From positions 1 through 64,000 of the forward strand of contig JAEZHY010000172.1 in the NCBI GenBank assembly GCA_023416335.1: 64,000 nt of DNA, written 5' to 3'. Below the pieces are notes generated by a model. The model was not told where the DNA came from, ran no database searches, and saw only the letters and a list, made by a program, of their open reading frames with translations. Source of the DNA: Pseudomonadota bacterium. GTDB lineage: Bacteria; Desulfobacterota; Syntrophobacteria; Syntrophobacterales; Syntrophobacteraceae. Of this stretch, positions 1-9,297 are shown in pieces; the first letter of the stretch is position 1; each line of letters starts with the position of its first letter. The position numbers and the translations under genes are program-made.

Positions 1-1750
1 CCTTCGGTTTGTTCGCATCGGTCTGGTTTTCGACCTCGATGTCGTAGGTACCGGGCATGAGCTGAAAAACCGCACCCTCATCTCGGGTCATGCTGCGGGT
101 CACCTGTTTTCGCTCGGCTCCCTGGCCGGCAAATACAATGCACATCGCGGATAGAGGCTTACCATTCCTGACCGCCTTCACCGTCAGAGTTCCGCCGGAA
201 AACTCCACTTCTTTTTCGACGCGCTTACCGCTTTCTATGGTAATTCCAGCCAGGCTGACTTTGGGTTTGTTCGCATCGGTCTGGTTTTCGACCTCGATGT
301 CGTAGGTACCGGGCATGAGCTGAAAAACCGCACCCTCATCTCGGGTCATGCCGCGGGTCACCTGTTTTCGCTCGTCCCCCTGACCGGTGAATACAATACA
401 CATCGCGGATAGAGGCTTCCCGTTTCTGACCGCCTTCACCGTCAGCGTCCCGCCCGAAAACTCCACTTCTTTTTCGACGCTCTTCCCGCTTTCGATGGTT
501 ATTCCGGGCAGGCTGACCTTGGGTTTACCCGCATCCGTATGGTTTTCGACTTCGATGTCGTAGGTGCCGGGCATGAGCTGAAATACCGCGCCGTCATCCC
601 GGGTCATACTGCGGGTCACCTGTTTTCTCTCGTCCCCCTGCCCTGTAAAGACAAGGCACATCGCGGAAAGAGGCTTCCCGTTCCTGATTGCTTTCACCTT
701 CAGGGTCCCGCCGGAGAACTCGGCCACCTTTTCGATTGTTTTGCCGTTTTCGATTTCCAGCTTTGTGAAGCTCTGGGTGGGCTTTCCCACGTCTTCCTGG
801 TTTTCGACGACCAGGTCGTAAACGCCCGGCTGGAGCTTGAAGATTGCACCGTCCTTCCCTGTCCACAGCTGAGTCAGCACTTTCCTGTCTTTGCCTTCGC
901 TGCCGTCAGCCTTGTAGACCCTGCTGAGCGCGGAGAGGGGCTTGCCGTTTCTCTGGGCCGTTACCTTGAGCGTCCCGCCAGAAAAGTCCGCTATCTTCTC
1001 GAGATCTTTGCCCGCCTCGATTGCGACATCCGGAAAACTGATGGTGGGCTTGTCTGGGTCCTCCTGGTTCTCAACCATCACATCGTAGGCGCCCAGGGGA
1101 AGATTGAACGCCTTGCCTTCAAGGCCCGTCATGCCTTCGGCTACTTTCTCCTTATCTTTGTCTTCGTCCTGGACCGCCTTATAGATTACGCAGTAAGCCG
1201 ATAAGGGTTTTTCGTTTCTCAGCGCCTTGACCTTCAGGGTCGCCCCGAAGAATTCCGCAATCTTTTCGGTGCTTTTCCCGGCTTCGAGCGTAATCTCCTT
1301 GAAGCTTACCGTCGGTTTGTGGACGTCCACCCGGTTCTCGACAACCAGATCATAAACACCAGGGGGGAGTTTGAAGTCCGGCGATTCGGCATCAGTCCAG
1401 CCCTCCGTAACCTTCTCCTCGCCTTCACCCGATTTGTAGACCAGGGAGTAAGCCCGGCAGGGCACGCCGTTTCTTAGCGCCTTGACCTTGAGAAGGCCCC
1501 CTGAAAAATCCGCCACCTTCTCCACGGCCTGCCCGGGTTCGATTGTAATTCCCTGGAAGCTTACGCTGGGTGCGCTTGCGTCCCCCCGGTTGACAACCTT
1601 CACATCGTAGACACCCGGAACGAGCTGATAGGAAGCGGCTCCATTTTCCAGCCAGCCTTCTCCGACTTTTTCCTGCTGCCCCGCGTCCTCTACACCGGCT
1701 TTGAAGACTTCGCTGAAAGCCCGCACGGGTTTACCGTAGCTCAGAGCTTT
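1..1750 (-). repeat. Tandem in-frame repeats coding for the C-terminal modules of the VWA protein
   Basis: Equivalent positions recur at 6, 264, 522 and 780, an exact 258-bp (86-codon) period, and then at 1047 after a 267-bp step. The three copies nearest the left edge are almost identical in DNA, for example in the stretch starting GGTTTGTTCGCATCGG. Copies nearer the VWA domain have diverged. This gradient points to recent duplication at the 3' end of the gene. Confidence 0.85.
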
Positions 1751-2452
1751 GAGATTCAACGTTCCCGGCAGAATCACCGGTTTTTCGATTGCCTTTTTGG
1801 CCGCAACGGCGAGTTCTCCTGCATTCCTGGCCGAGAAATAGGATCCTCCGCCGGCCCTGGCAATGCAGGACAGTTCCGCTTTCTGTCGCTCGTTTACGTC
1901 GAAGCCGATCACGTGCAGCACAAACTTGATTCCCGACGCTTTCAATTCACGAACCAGCGCGCAGGGGTCGCCCTTGCAGGTTTCTTCTCCGTCGCTCACC
2001 AAAACGATTGTGCTATTCTCCTCGACGCCCTTGAGCCCCTCCACCACCTTGCGCACGGAAAAAGTTATGGGCGTCATCCCACGGGGATTGAGCCCTTTTA
2101 TTCTGCTTATCAGGGCTTCTTTATCGGGCACCCCCAGAGGGGACAGTTCCTCTACATCGCTGCAATCCCCTTTTTGCCTGTGCCCGTACGCCACCAGGCC
2201 GACTTTGACCGATCCCGGCAGCTCGTTTATCAGCCGCGAGAGGGCCTCTTTTGCGGCATCGATTTTCACTTTCCCCTGGACCTGCCCCGCCATACTGCCC
2301 GATGAATCGAGAATAAAAATGAAATTTCCGCCCTGGATTTCCGCGGCCCGACAGTTTTGCACTCCGGCAACCTGAGCCGCAAGGGAGAGCGCGCACGCGC
2401 AAACCACGGTAAGCAGGAAAGAGAAAGGATATCCGAGCAAACGCACGTACAT
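1..2452 (-). CDS. Secreted von Willebrand factor A protein with tandem C-terminal domains (partial, runs off left edge)
   Basis: The visible 817 residues start at ATG 2452, behind an AGGAG ribosome site. A signal peptide (about residues 1-36) is followed by a VWA domain (about 40-215) with the metal-binding MIDAS motif DSSGSMAG. After that come at least seven copies of an 82-89 residue beta-rich module beginning GGTLKVKA and containing PGTYDIEVEN. The module resembles PEGA or carboxypeptidase-regulatory folds, which are common in exported stalk-like proteins. No stop codon is reached before base 1, so the number of repeats is unknown. The protein is probably periplasmic or surface-located, with the VWA head binding a partner or substrate through a divalent cation. 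Function is not known. The VWA identification is firm; the nature of the repeat fold is inferred. Confidence 0.85.
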   Translation of the reverse strand, partial: MYVRLLGYPFSFLLTVVCACALSLAAQVAGVQNCRAAEIQGGNFIFILDSSGSMAGQVQGKVKIDAAKEALSRLINELPGSVKVGLVAYGHRQKGDCSDVEELSPLGVPDKEALISRIKGLNPRGMTPITFSVRKVVEGLKGVEENSTIVLVSDGEETCKGDPCALVRELKASGIKFVLHVIGFDVNERQKAELSCIARAGGGSYFSARNAGELAVAAKKAIEKPVILPGTLNLKALSYGKPVRAFSEVFKAGVEDAGQQEKVGEGWLENGAASYQLVPGVYDVKVVNRGDASAPSVSFQGITIEPGQAVEKVADFSGGLLKVKALRNGVPCRAYSLVYKSGEGEEKVTEGWTDAESPDFKLPPGVYDLVVENRVDVHKPTVSFKEITLEAGKSTEKIAEFFGATLKVKALRNEKPLSAYCVIYKAVQDEDKDKEKVAEGMTGLEGKAFNLPLGAYDVMVENQEDPDKPTISFPDVAIEAGKDLEKIADFSGGTLKVTAQRNGKPLSALSRVYKADGSEGKDRKVLTQLWTGKDGAIFKLQPGVYDLVVENQEDVGKPTQSFTKLEIENGKTIEKVAEFSGGTLKVKAIRNGKPLSAMCLVFTGQGDERKQVTRSMTRDDGAVFQLMPGTYDIEVENHTDAGKPKVSLPGITIESGKSVEKEVEFSGGTLTVKAVRNGKPLSAMCIVFTGQGDERKQVTRGMTRDEGAVFQLMPGTYDIEVENQTDANKPKVSLAGITIESGKRVEKEVEFSGGTLTVKAVRNGKPLSAMCIVFAGQGAERKQVTRSMTRDEGAVFQLMPGTYDIEVENQTDANKPK

Positions 2453-2571
2453 GAATTTCTCCTTTTTGCAGGCTCACATGCCGACTGAGAGCGGACCACA
2501 CTCTCTCAACCGTGCGGTAGAAATCATTACCGCTCATTTATTCCGCAGAACGAGGAAGGTTCGACCGAATC

Positions 2572-3330
2572 CTATTCCGCCAGGAGAGTGGCCTTTCCCC
2601 AGATCTTCGCCGGTGTAGGATTTGTCGCATCCAAATTACAGGTATTTACTTTCCGGATGGTTTTGAATTTCGCCAGGTCTTCATTTGTGAGACGAAAAGT
2701 GAAGAATTCCTCTAAAATCTTGTCCTGACCGGGAGCAAAGTTTTTGCTGAAAGCAACATCGAAATGATCGCATTTTGCTTCCGGGTCCCCGGCCTCAAGC
2801 GATCCAAATTCGAGTACTGCGCCATTCTCATCCCGCTCGATCGAGGCCGTGTAGGTGTCCGGACTCTCGGTCTGTTCATCGGTAAAGGAACAACCGTTGT
2901 CCGTCTCGACTTTGGCGGAATAGACCGCCATATAGAACTGGAGCTTATCTCCCGGCCGCATTGCAGACACACCGCCAAGCCCCTGGTAAAGAGAGGCCGG
3001 TGAAGACTCATCGAGACCTTTTCCCGTAAGGGCCTTCATGTTCATTCCAATGTGCCCCGTCCACCGGGAAGAAGGAGCGAACTGCCCGACTGCCGTGCCT
3101 TTGAAGGTATATCCTTCCTGGCTGGTTGCCCCCCATTCGAACTGAATCTTGAAGGCAATCGGCTTTGAGCTGTCCGCCAGGCTTCGAGGAACCGAAAATC
3201 CCAGCAGTGCGGTGCCTATGAGAATGCAGAGCAAAAGCCGGGATTTGTTCTTCCAACTCGAATAATGCAGGGAATTGCAGGTCTTGCGGAACGCCGACAG
3301 ATCGGCAGGTTTAGAGTGAAGCATGCGCAT
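2572..3330 (-). CDS. Exported protein of unknown function
   Basis: The protein has 252 residues. ATG 3330 is preceded by GGGGGAG at good spacing. A long basic N-terminus is followed by a hydrophobic segment (about residues 32-48, LLLCILIGTALLGFSV) and a likely signal cleavage site near SLADS, so the protein is probably secreted or periplasmic. The mature part is acidic and beta-rich, with a few cysteines (CSF, CDHF, CNL) that could form disulfides. I do not recognise the family. It lies just upstream of the VWA gene on the same strand with a gap of about 120 bp, so the two may be co-expressed. Coding is supported by length, ribosome site and composition. Confidence 0.65.
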   Translation of the reverse strand: MRMLHSKPADLSAFRKTCNSLHYSSWKNKSRLLLCILIGTALLGFSVPRSLADSSKPIAFKIQFEWGATSQEGYTFKGTAVGQFAPSSRWTGHIGMNMKALTGKGLDESSPASLYQGLGGVSAMRPGDKLQFYMAVYSAKVETDNGCSFTDEQTESPDTYTASIERDENGAVLEFGSLEAGDPEAKCDHFDVAFSKNFAPGQDKILEEFFTFRLTNEDLAKFKTIRKVNTCNLDATNPTPAKIWGKATLLAE

Positions 3331-3710
3331 AGGAAAGCTCCCCCGAAAACGGTGATTGTTTGTACCCGTCCGTCTCTTTGGACGGTCGCCTAGCAGCCAA
3401 AGCTCTTGATGGGAATTTCCGCAACTTACATCAGAGGGGATTATTGGGATGACTTTACCACGATTCAGTACCGAGCCACAAGGCGAGTTTGTGACATGCC
3501 GGTGACATGCTGGCAGGAACAGCCCTGACAGCCGCTCTAACTGGTGCTATGATACGGTATTTGTATGCGTATATATGCGCCTGCTCAATAAATGAGCGGC
3601 CTTTTATAGGTCGCTAAAGTTGTAAAAAGCGGCTAGTATTCATATGGAAAGCACCACTCACATTAGAAGCCTCGGAAATACTGGGAGAGATTTAGCTGTC
3701 GGGAGTTGCC
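3331..3710. other. Divergent intergenic region
   Basis: This 380-bp gap separates two divergent genes. It becomes AT-rich from about 3545 to 3660. It includes a short hairpin, GCTCA-ATAAA-TGAGC, near 3583-3598, upstream of the histidine kinase. No RNA gene or riboswitch was recognised. It probably holds promoters for both neighbours. Confidence 0.4.
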
Positions 3711-5777
3711 ATGAGGAGCGAGGGGAGATCAGTAGAGCATGAAAAAGCTTTGCGCGAAAGCGAAGAACGTTTCCGCGTGATGGCGGACTCCATTCCACAG
3801 CTTGCCTGGCTGGCAAAAGCTGATGGATATATCTATTGGTACAATCGACGCTGGTTCGAATATACGGGCACCACACCCGAACAGATGGAGGGATGGGGCT
3901 GGCAGAGTGTTCACGATCCGGATGCTTTGCCGGGAGTCCTTGCGCGCTGGAAGGAGTCTATCGCAACAGGCCGGCCTTTCGATATGATTTTCCCGTTGCG
4001 TGGAGCGGACGGAACTTTCCGGCAGTTTCTCACCCGTGTGGAGCCGGTGAAAAACGCCGAAGGCGTGGTTGTCCAGTGGTGCGGAACAAACACCGACATC
4101 ACCGAGCGTAAATCCATGGAGGAGGAGCTTCGGGAACTGTCCCAACGGCTCAGCTATCACGTCGATAATTCACCGCTTGCAGTAATCGAGTGGGGGGCCG
4201 ACATGCGGCTTATACGCTGGTCGCGTGAGGCCGAGCGCATGTTCGGCTGGCGGGCCGATGAGGTGCTCGGGAAAAGAATGGAGGATTTCCGCTGGATTTA
4301 CAATGAGGACATAGGCCATGTGGCTGATGTCTCATCCGATCTGACGACCGGGTCCAACCCGAAACGCTTTTCCGCCAACCGAAACTACTGCAAGGACGGC
4401 TCCATCATCCATTGCGAGTGGTACAATTCCTCCCTGCTGGACGATTCGGGCAAACTTAAGTCAATCCTGTCGCTCGTGCTGGACGTTACCGAGCGCGTCC
4501 GTATGGAAGATGAGCTTCGCAGGAGCGAGTCGCGCTTCAGACTGCTCTCGGAAACCGCAGGCCTCCTGCTTAGATCGGATAACCCCCAAGGCATCGTTAA
4601 CGAGTTATGCCGAGAAGTAATGGAGCATCTCGACTGCCAGGCTTTTTTCAATTTTCTGGTGAACGAGAGGGCCGGGAAACTTCTCCTGAATGCCTTCGCC
4701 GGCATTCCCGAAGAAGAAGCCCGAAAGATCGAGTGGCTGGATTACGGGGTCGCCGTTTGCGGATGCGCGGCCATCGAGAAAAAACGCATTATCGCCGAGG
4801 ACATTTTTCATACTCCCGACATTCGCACCGACCTGGTCAAATCCTACGGCATTCAGGCTTATGCATGCCATCCTCTGATGATTCAGGACAAAGTCATCGG
4901 CACGCTCTCTTTCGGCACGAAAACGCGCCCCCGTTTTTCACCCGACGATATTGCCCTCATGAAGACCGTGGCAGACCAGGTTGCCGTTGCCATGGAGCGG
5001 ATCAGGCTTATCGAAGGACTCCGAAATGCTCGCGACCAGTTGGAACTGCGTGTTGAGGAGAGAACCTCCGAGCTCAAGAGCTATATGGCAAAATTGGAGG
5101 AGAGCAACCGGGCGCTTCAGGATTTTGCCTCGATTGCCTCTCACGACCTGCAGGAACCCCTTCGCAAGGTAACGTCTTTCGTCAGTATGCTCAAAAGAGG
5201 GTATAGCGCATCTCTGGATGAAAGAGGTAAAGAGTACCTCAACCGCGTGCTGGGTGCTACCGACCGGATGCAGTCTCTAATCAGGGCGCTTCTCGAATAC
5301 TCTCGGGTCAGCACCAGAGGCGAGGAGTACAGTCTTGTCGATCTTTATGAAGTGGTCGGCGAAGTCCTGTCGGACCTGGAAGTGAGGATCGACAGTTCGG
5401 GCGCAAAGATCGAGATCGGGGAGTTGCCTTCGGTAAAGGCCGATCCGACCCAGATGAGGCAACTGCTTCAAAACCTGATCGGGAACGCGTTAAAGTTCCA
5501 GAAAACTGGGGAAACCCCTTTGGTCCGGATACACGGTACTGTTTCCGACGGCGAAACGGGAATTTGTGTCGAAGATAACGGCATCGGATTCGAGGAACAG
5601 TACATCGACAGGATTTTCGCCCCGTTCCAGCGACTGCATGGCCGCGAGCAATACGAAGGAACGGGCATGGGGCTCGCCATCTGCAAAAAGATAGCCGAAA
5701 GGCATGGCGGGACTATCTCGGCGAAGAGCCGGCCCGGAATGGGGGCGGCCTTTGAGATCAGGCTGCCGCAGGTCTAA
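3711..5777 (+). CDS. PAS-PAS-GAF sensor histidine kinase
   Basis: The 688-residue protein has no membrane segment, so it is probably cytoplasmic. PAS domain 1 spans about residues 15-135, PAS 2 about 150-265 and a GAF domain about 275-435. A coiled linker leads to a HisKA domain with the phosphoacceptor His478 in SIASHDLQEPLRK. The HATPase domain has the N box (QNLIGNALKF), G1 (DNGIGF) and G2 (GTGMGLAI). All residues needed for autophosphorylation are visible. There is no receiver domain, and no response regulator is adjacent, so the partner is elsewhere. The start is uncertain because ATG 3711 has only a weak ribosome site. The signal is unknown; PAS/GAF pairs often sense redox state or small molecules. 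Confidence 0.88.
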   Translation: MRSEGRSVEHEKALRESEERFRVMADSIPQLAWLAKADGYIYWYNRRWFEYTGTTPEQMEGWGWQSVHDPDALPGVLARWKESIATGRPFDMIFPLRGADGTFRQFLTRVEPVKNAEGVVVQWCGTNTDITERKSMEEELRELSQRLSYHVDNSPLAVIEWGADMRLIRWSREAERMFGWRADEVLGKRMEDFRWIYNEDIGHVADVSSDLTTGSNPKRFSANRNYCKDGSIIHCEWYNSSLLDDSGKLKSILSLVLDVTERVRMEDELRRSESRFRLLSETAGLLLRSDNPQGIVNELCREVMEHLDCQAFFNFLVNERAGKLLLNAFAGIPEEEARKIEWLDYGVAVCGCAAIEKKRIIAEDIFHTPDIRTDLVKSYGIQAYACHPLMIQDKVIGTLSFGTKTRPRFSPDDIALMKTVADQVAVAMERIRLIEGLRNARDQLELRVEERTSELKSYMAKLEESNRALQDFASIASHDLQEPLRKVTSFVSMLKRGYSASLDERGKEYLNRVLGATDRMQSLIRALLEYSRVSTRGEEYSLVDLYEVVGEVLSDLEVRIDSSGAKIEIGELPSVKADPTQMRQLLQNLIGNALKFQKTGETPLVRIHGTVSDGETGICVEDNGIGFEEQYIDRIFAPFQRLHGREQYEGTGMGLAICKKIAERHGGTISAKSRPGMGAAFEIRLPQV

Positions 5778-5795
5778 GAAGCACGGCACCGGACA

Positions 5796-6042
5796 GGATG
5801 GGTGGGAGCGGAGCGGGAACCCATCGTTTTTTGAGGTTCGTTCCCCTCGCAGTCGCCGGGAAGCTCAGTGGCTATCGAATGCGACTCCTTTTTCCGTATG
5901 GCAACTTCCCCTTGTTACCAGGCACCAAATTATGCCTCCCCGGCCAATCGTTCCCTGGCGTTCCGAAAAACGATGGGTTGTCACTCATCCTTCAAAAAAT
6001 GTCGGAAGCACTGTAGGGTGGGCGCAGTTTCATCGTCCGGCC
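5796..6042. repeat. Two dispersed-repeat fragments between convergent genes
   Basis: The unit GGATGGGTGGGAGCGGAGCG at about 5798 recurs at about 30902. The unit at 6013-6042 (GTAGGGTGGGCGCAG, ending ATCGTCCGGCC) is a degenerate copy of the palindromic family seen at 9506, 16743, 17183, 30771, 30971 and 32505. The 317-bp gap from 5778 to 6094 contains no convincing gene. Confidence 0.6.
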
Positions 6043-6094
6043 ATCGGCAAGGTTGCCGGCGACGATCAGCTTACCCTCATTGCAAAAAACCAGA

Positions 6095-7387
6095 TCAGCT
6101 AAACCAGTTCCGCCTTGTGCTCAGCCACTCGGAAACCGTCTCCTGAAGCCATCCGTCCATTTTCTTTTCGAGGTAGAACGCGGGCCGAAGAAGGTCGCCG
6201 TCGCGGGGGACCATTCCTTCGCGTCTTGCAATATCGGCCAGGGCCGTATATGGGTAGATCCGGATTCCGGTGGTCACCTTACCGGACTCCAGGTCGAGCG
6301 AATCGGCGAATTGGAGGCTCTCCGACACGGTCTCCCGCGTCTCTCCGGGCCCGCCGAGCATGAGAAAGCCCATCCTGGTGATTTCGTATTTATCGAGCAG
6401 GGCCGAGATCCTGCGAAGTTCTTCCAGGTGAAAACGTTTGTTCATTGCGCGCAGGATTTTTTCGGATCCGCTTTCGAACCCAAAGCTCACTTCGACACAT
6501 CCGGCGCAGGCCATTTTTTCGATCAGCCCCTCGGTTACTTTCCAGGGGTAGAGTATGCAGCGCCACCGGATATCGATCCCGCTCGCAATGATCCTGTCGC
6601 AGATTTCGCCCGCGTAGGAAGCGGGGAAGTTGAAGGTATTGTCTACGAAGAAGATGTTTGTGAAGCCCGCTTCGGCAAAGCGGATAAGCGATTCCATTAC
6701 GCTCTCGACGGACCTTCTCCGCAGGATGCGCCCTTCAATCGTTGCGGTCGAACAGAAGCTGCATTCCATCGGGCAGCCGCGCCGGGTCTGGAACGGAAGC
6801 CAGATCGCCTCTTTTCTGAATTCGGCGGGGAAAGTGATGAACCCGTTGGCAACCGGAAGACGGAAGCGGTCGAGTTCCCTCAGTATCGCCCTTTTGCCCG
6901 CCCAGGGCCTGCCGGGCAGAAAGAGATTCGGAACATCCGAAAATTTTTCCTTCCGCGCCAGCCTGTCCAGGAGCATCGGTAACGCGGATTCGCCTTCGCC
7001 CTGGATTCCCATATCGGCGCCGAGATAAGAGAGGGTGCTTTCGGGATATATGCTGTAGCCCGCTCCTCCGAGTATTATTGGAGCCGAGCTGAAGCGGCGG
7101 CACATGGAGACGACGTCCCGGGCCGCATCGAGCAGAAACGCCGCGGATCCCATCTGCTGGTCGTCGATGTTCCTGACGGAGATGCCGATCGCCTCGGGCC
7201 GGAAATCCGCGATCGCATTTTCGAGAAGTCCGGTGGTATTGTTTCTCGTCATGAGGTTCAAAAGGCGGACCTCGTGCCCCGCCTCCTGGGTTGCCGTCGC
7301 AACGCACGCCAGCCCCATCGGCAGGACAGGCATCTGGAGCTGTTCCGTATTTGCCGAAATCAACAAGACCCGCATAATTCCATCCAT
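6095..7387 (-). CDS. B12-binding domain radical SAM protein
   Basis: The 430-residue protein starts with a cobalamin-binding-like Rossmann domain (about residues 5-140). A radical SAM core (about 185-400) follows, with the cluster motif GCPMECSFC, a CxxxCxxC arrangement that binds a [4Fe-4S] cluster for SAM cleavage. Later motifs FGFESGSE and MLGGPGET are typical of the core. The overall order matches the BchE/P-methylase-like class. The N-terminal domain lacks an obvious DxHxxG lower-ligand motif, as in many members that bind cobalamin base-off without histidine. The substrate cannot be read from sequence or neighbours; methyl transfer or cyclisation on a lipid or natural product is usual. 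ATG 7375 is an alternative start. Confidence 0.85.
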   Translation of the reverse strand: MDGIMRVLLISANTEQLQMPVLPMGLACVATATQEAGHEVRLLNLMTRNNTTGLLENAIADFRPEAIGISVRNIDDQQMGSAAFLLDAARDVVSMCRRFSSAPIILGGAGYSIYPESTLSYLGADMGIQGEGESALPMLLDRLARKEKFSDVPNLFLPGRPWAGKRAILRELDRFRLPVANGFITFPAEFRKEAIWLPFQTRRGCPMECSFCSTATIEGRILRRRSVESVMESLIRFAEAGFTNIFFVDNTFNFPASYAGEICDRIIASGIDIRWRCILYPWKVTEGLIEKMACAGCVEVSFGFESGSEKILRAMNKRFHLEELRRISALLDKYEITRMGFLMLGGPGETRETVSESLQFADSLDLESGKVTTGIRIYPYTALADIARREGMVPRDGDLLRPAFYLEKKMDGWLQETVSEWLSTRRNWFS

Positions 7388-7693
7388 TCTCCGGGAGTGT
7401 TGAATTATTGCTCGTTTGAAGCAGCGACTACTTAAATATTAGCACTTTGCGGCAGTTGTTCAATTGCGATCCCATTTACCGGCCATGTATGAGCGGCGGG
7501 AATATTACAAGGCCCGCACGCCGGGTCCGCCAATTTTGACTGGATTTCCTCCCTATGCTATCATTGTCGTCGGCGGGTGAACTTCATCAGGCTCTCATGG
7601 AAAGTTCCTGTTTACAGGACCGGAATGCCGCAACTCAGGCGCACTCGGCAGGTCCATATCTCTTATGGCACTATTACCTTAACAAGGCCTCCA
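7388..7693. other. Divergent intergenic region upstream of parA
   Basis: This 306-bp spacer lies between the radical SAM gene (minus) and parA (plus). The stretch at about 7405-7445 is AT-rich and could hold a promoter. The parA frame stays open upstream, but it looks non-coding there and the ParA fold starts only at ATG 7694. No canonical parS palindrome (TGTTTCACGTGAAACA) was seen. Confidence 0.35.
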
Positions 7694-8470
7694 ATGCACA
7701 AAATTGTATCCGTAATCAACCAGAAGGGCGGCGTGGGAAAAACCACCACTTCGATAAACCTGTCCGCGGCCCTGGCGAGAAAAAACAAACGGGTCCTCCT
7801 GATCGACCTCGACCCGCAGGCGCACTCGACAATTGGGCTGGGAATCGACCCCGGGACCTACCAGGTCGCCATGCAGGACGTCCTGCTCCGGAAGGCGGGG
7901 ATTCGCGATACCGCACTCCCGACAAAAACCGACAATCTTTTCGTCGCCCCTTCGCATATCCGGCTCGACAGGGCCGAACAGCAGCTCGCAACCGAACTCT
8001 TCCGCGAGACATTCCTCTCCAAGGCGATCCAGGACCTCGACTACGACTTCATCATTATCGACTGCAGGCCCACCCTGGGCACGCTCACGATTAATGCCCT
8101 CTATGCCTGCAACTTCATCATAGTGCCCTGCGAGATGGGGCGCTACTCCCTGGACGGGTTCTCGGACCTCATGGAGACAATCGACAATGTGAAGAACGGC
8201 AATTTGTTCGTAAAGGAAAGTTCCATCCGCATCCTGCTCAACAAATACGATGCGCGGAACAAGGTGAGCAACGAGTGGGTGTTCAACCAGTTGGAACCGT
8301 TCAAAAATCTTTTGTTTGGCACTATGGTCCGCAAAAATGAGGCCCTGAACCAGGCGCAAATGGCCCAGGAGCCGATTTTCAACTTCAAACCCGACAGCAT
8401 CGGTGCCGCGGACTTCCTAAACCTGACCGGCGAGTTCCTGAAAATATGCCTTCAATACGAGAAAAATTAG
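7694..8470 (+). CDS. parA: ParA-family partition ATPase
   Basis: The 258-residue protein has the deviant Walker A motif KGGVGKTT near its N-terminus, the switch segment DLDPQAHST, and a Walker B-like stretch DFIIIDCRPT. This is the ParA/Soj arrangement, in which the ATPase binds DNA non-specifically and moves ParB-bound cargo. It has no N-terminal helix-turn-helix, unlike P1-type plasmid ParA. ATG 7694 is chosen because the conserved strand MHKIVSVINQ starts there, with AAGG just upstream. The gene overlaps parB by 25 bp, so the two form an operon. No gidAB, recF or other origin genes are nearby. This may be an orphan Par pair rather than the main chromosomal one. Confidence 0.9.
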   Translation: MHKIVSVINQKGGVGKTTTSINLSAALARKNKRVLLIDLDPQAHSTIGLGIDPGTYQVAMQDVLLRKAGIRDTALPTKTDNLFVAPSHIRLDRAEQQLATELFRETFLSKAIQDLDYDFIIIDCRPTLGTLTINALYACNFIIVPCEMGRYSLDGFSDLMETIDNVKNGNLFVKESSIRILLNKYDARNKVSNEWVFNQLEPFKNLLFGTMVRKNEALNQAQMAQEPIFNFKPDSIGAADFLNLTGEFLKICLQYEKN

Positions 8471-9297
8471 CTGGTAAAACGAGCAAGCTGGCGATCCCGC
8501 GGGAAAAGATCAAGGACCACCCGGCCGACCCGAACGGTTTCCAGGAAGGGGCTTTCTGCCAGGTCGAAATCGAATTGATCAGCCCGGACCTGAACCAGCC
8601 GCGCAAATACTTCGATCCGGGTTCCCTGGAGGAACTCAGCCAGTCCATCGCGCAGAGGGGAGTCCTTCAGCCCGTCCTGATACGCAGGGAACCCACGGGA
8701 GAGATCTACCTCGTCGCCGGAGAACGCCGCTTCAGGGCGGCGAAGATGGCGGGGCTGGAGAAGATTCCGGCCGTTATCACGCGGGGCAATCCCATGGAGA
8801 TCGCAATCATCGAAAATCTTCAGCGGGAAGATCTCAGGCCTGTTGAGGAGGCGGAAGCGCTTGGGCGCATGGTGGACGAGTACAGCTACACGCACGAGCA
8901 ACTGGCATTCGCCATAGGCAAAGCGCGCTCTACGATAACGGAAACGCTGAGTCTTAACCGGCTGCCCGAGGAGATCAAGGAGGAGTGTCGGCGCGCCGAC
9001 GCCTGGCCCAGGCGGCTCCTCGTGGAAGTTGCCAAACAGCAGACCCCCAAAGCGATGCTGAAGCTCTTCAATCGGATAAAATCGGCGAGCCTCAAAAGCG
9101 GCCAGGTCAGGGAAATCACCAGGCAGAAGCCGAAAAAAGGCCAGAGCGCAGAGATTGCCGTCGCCCTGGGCAGAATATCCGACCTGAAAAAAAGCCTCGG
9201 TGGGATCGATCTTGCTGCCGCCAAGCCCAAGGAAGCGGAGAAGCTCCTTTCAGAACTGCGCGATCTGAAAAAGATGATCGAGGAAATACTCGACTGA
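8446..9297 (+). CDS. parB: ParB/Spo0J-family partition protein
   Basis: The 283-residue protein has a basic N-terminal tail of about 40 residues. The ParB CTPase/N-engagement domain follows, with the signature GERRFRAAK (residues 92-100) and ENLQRED. A helix-turn-helix region (YTHEQLAFAIGKARSTITE) would bind parS. The C-terminal part ends in a heptad-like helix (KLLSELRDLKKMIEEIL) suited to dimerisation. It starts inside the end of parA, consistent with translational coupling. Membership is secure. Whether it serves the chromosome or a mobile unit is unknown, and no parS palindrome was found in the window. Confidence 0.9.
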   Translation: MPSIREKLAGKTSKLAIPREKIKDHPADPNGFQEGAFCQVEIELISPDLNQPRKYFDPGSLEELSQSIAQRGVLQPVLIRREPTGEIYLVAGERRFRAAKMAGLEKIPAVITRGNPMEIAIIENLQREDLRPVEEAEALGRMVDEYSYTHEQLAFAIGKARSTITETLSLNRLPEEIKEECRRADAWPRRLLVEVAKQQTPKAMLKLFNRIKSASLKSGQVREITRQKPKKGQSAEIAVALGRISDLKKSLGGIDLAAAKPKEAEKLLSELRDLKKMIEEILD

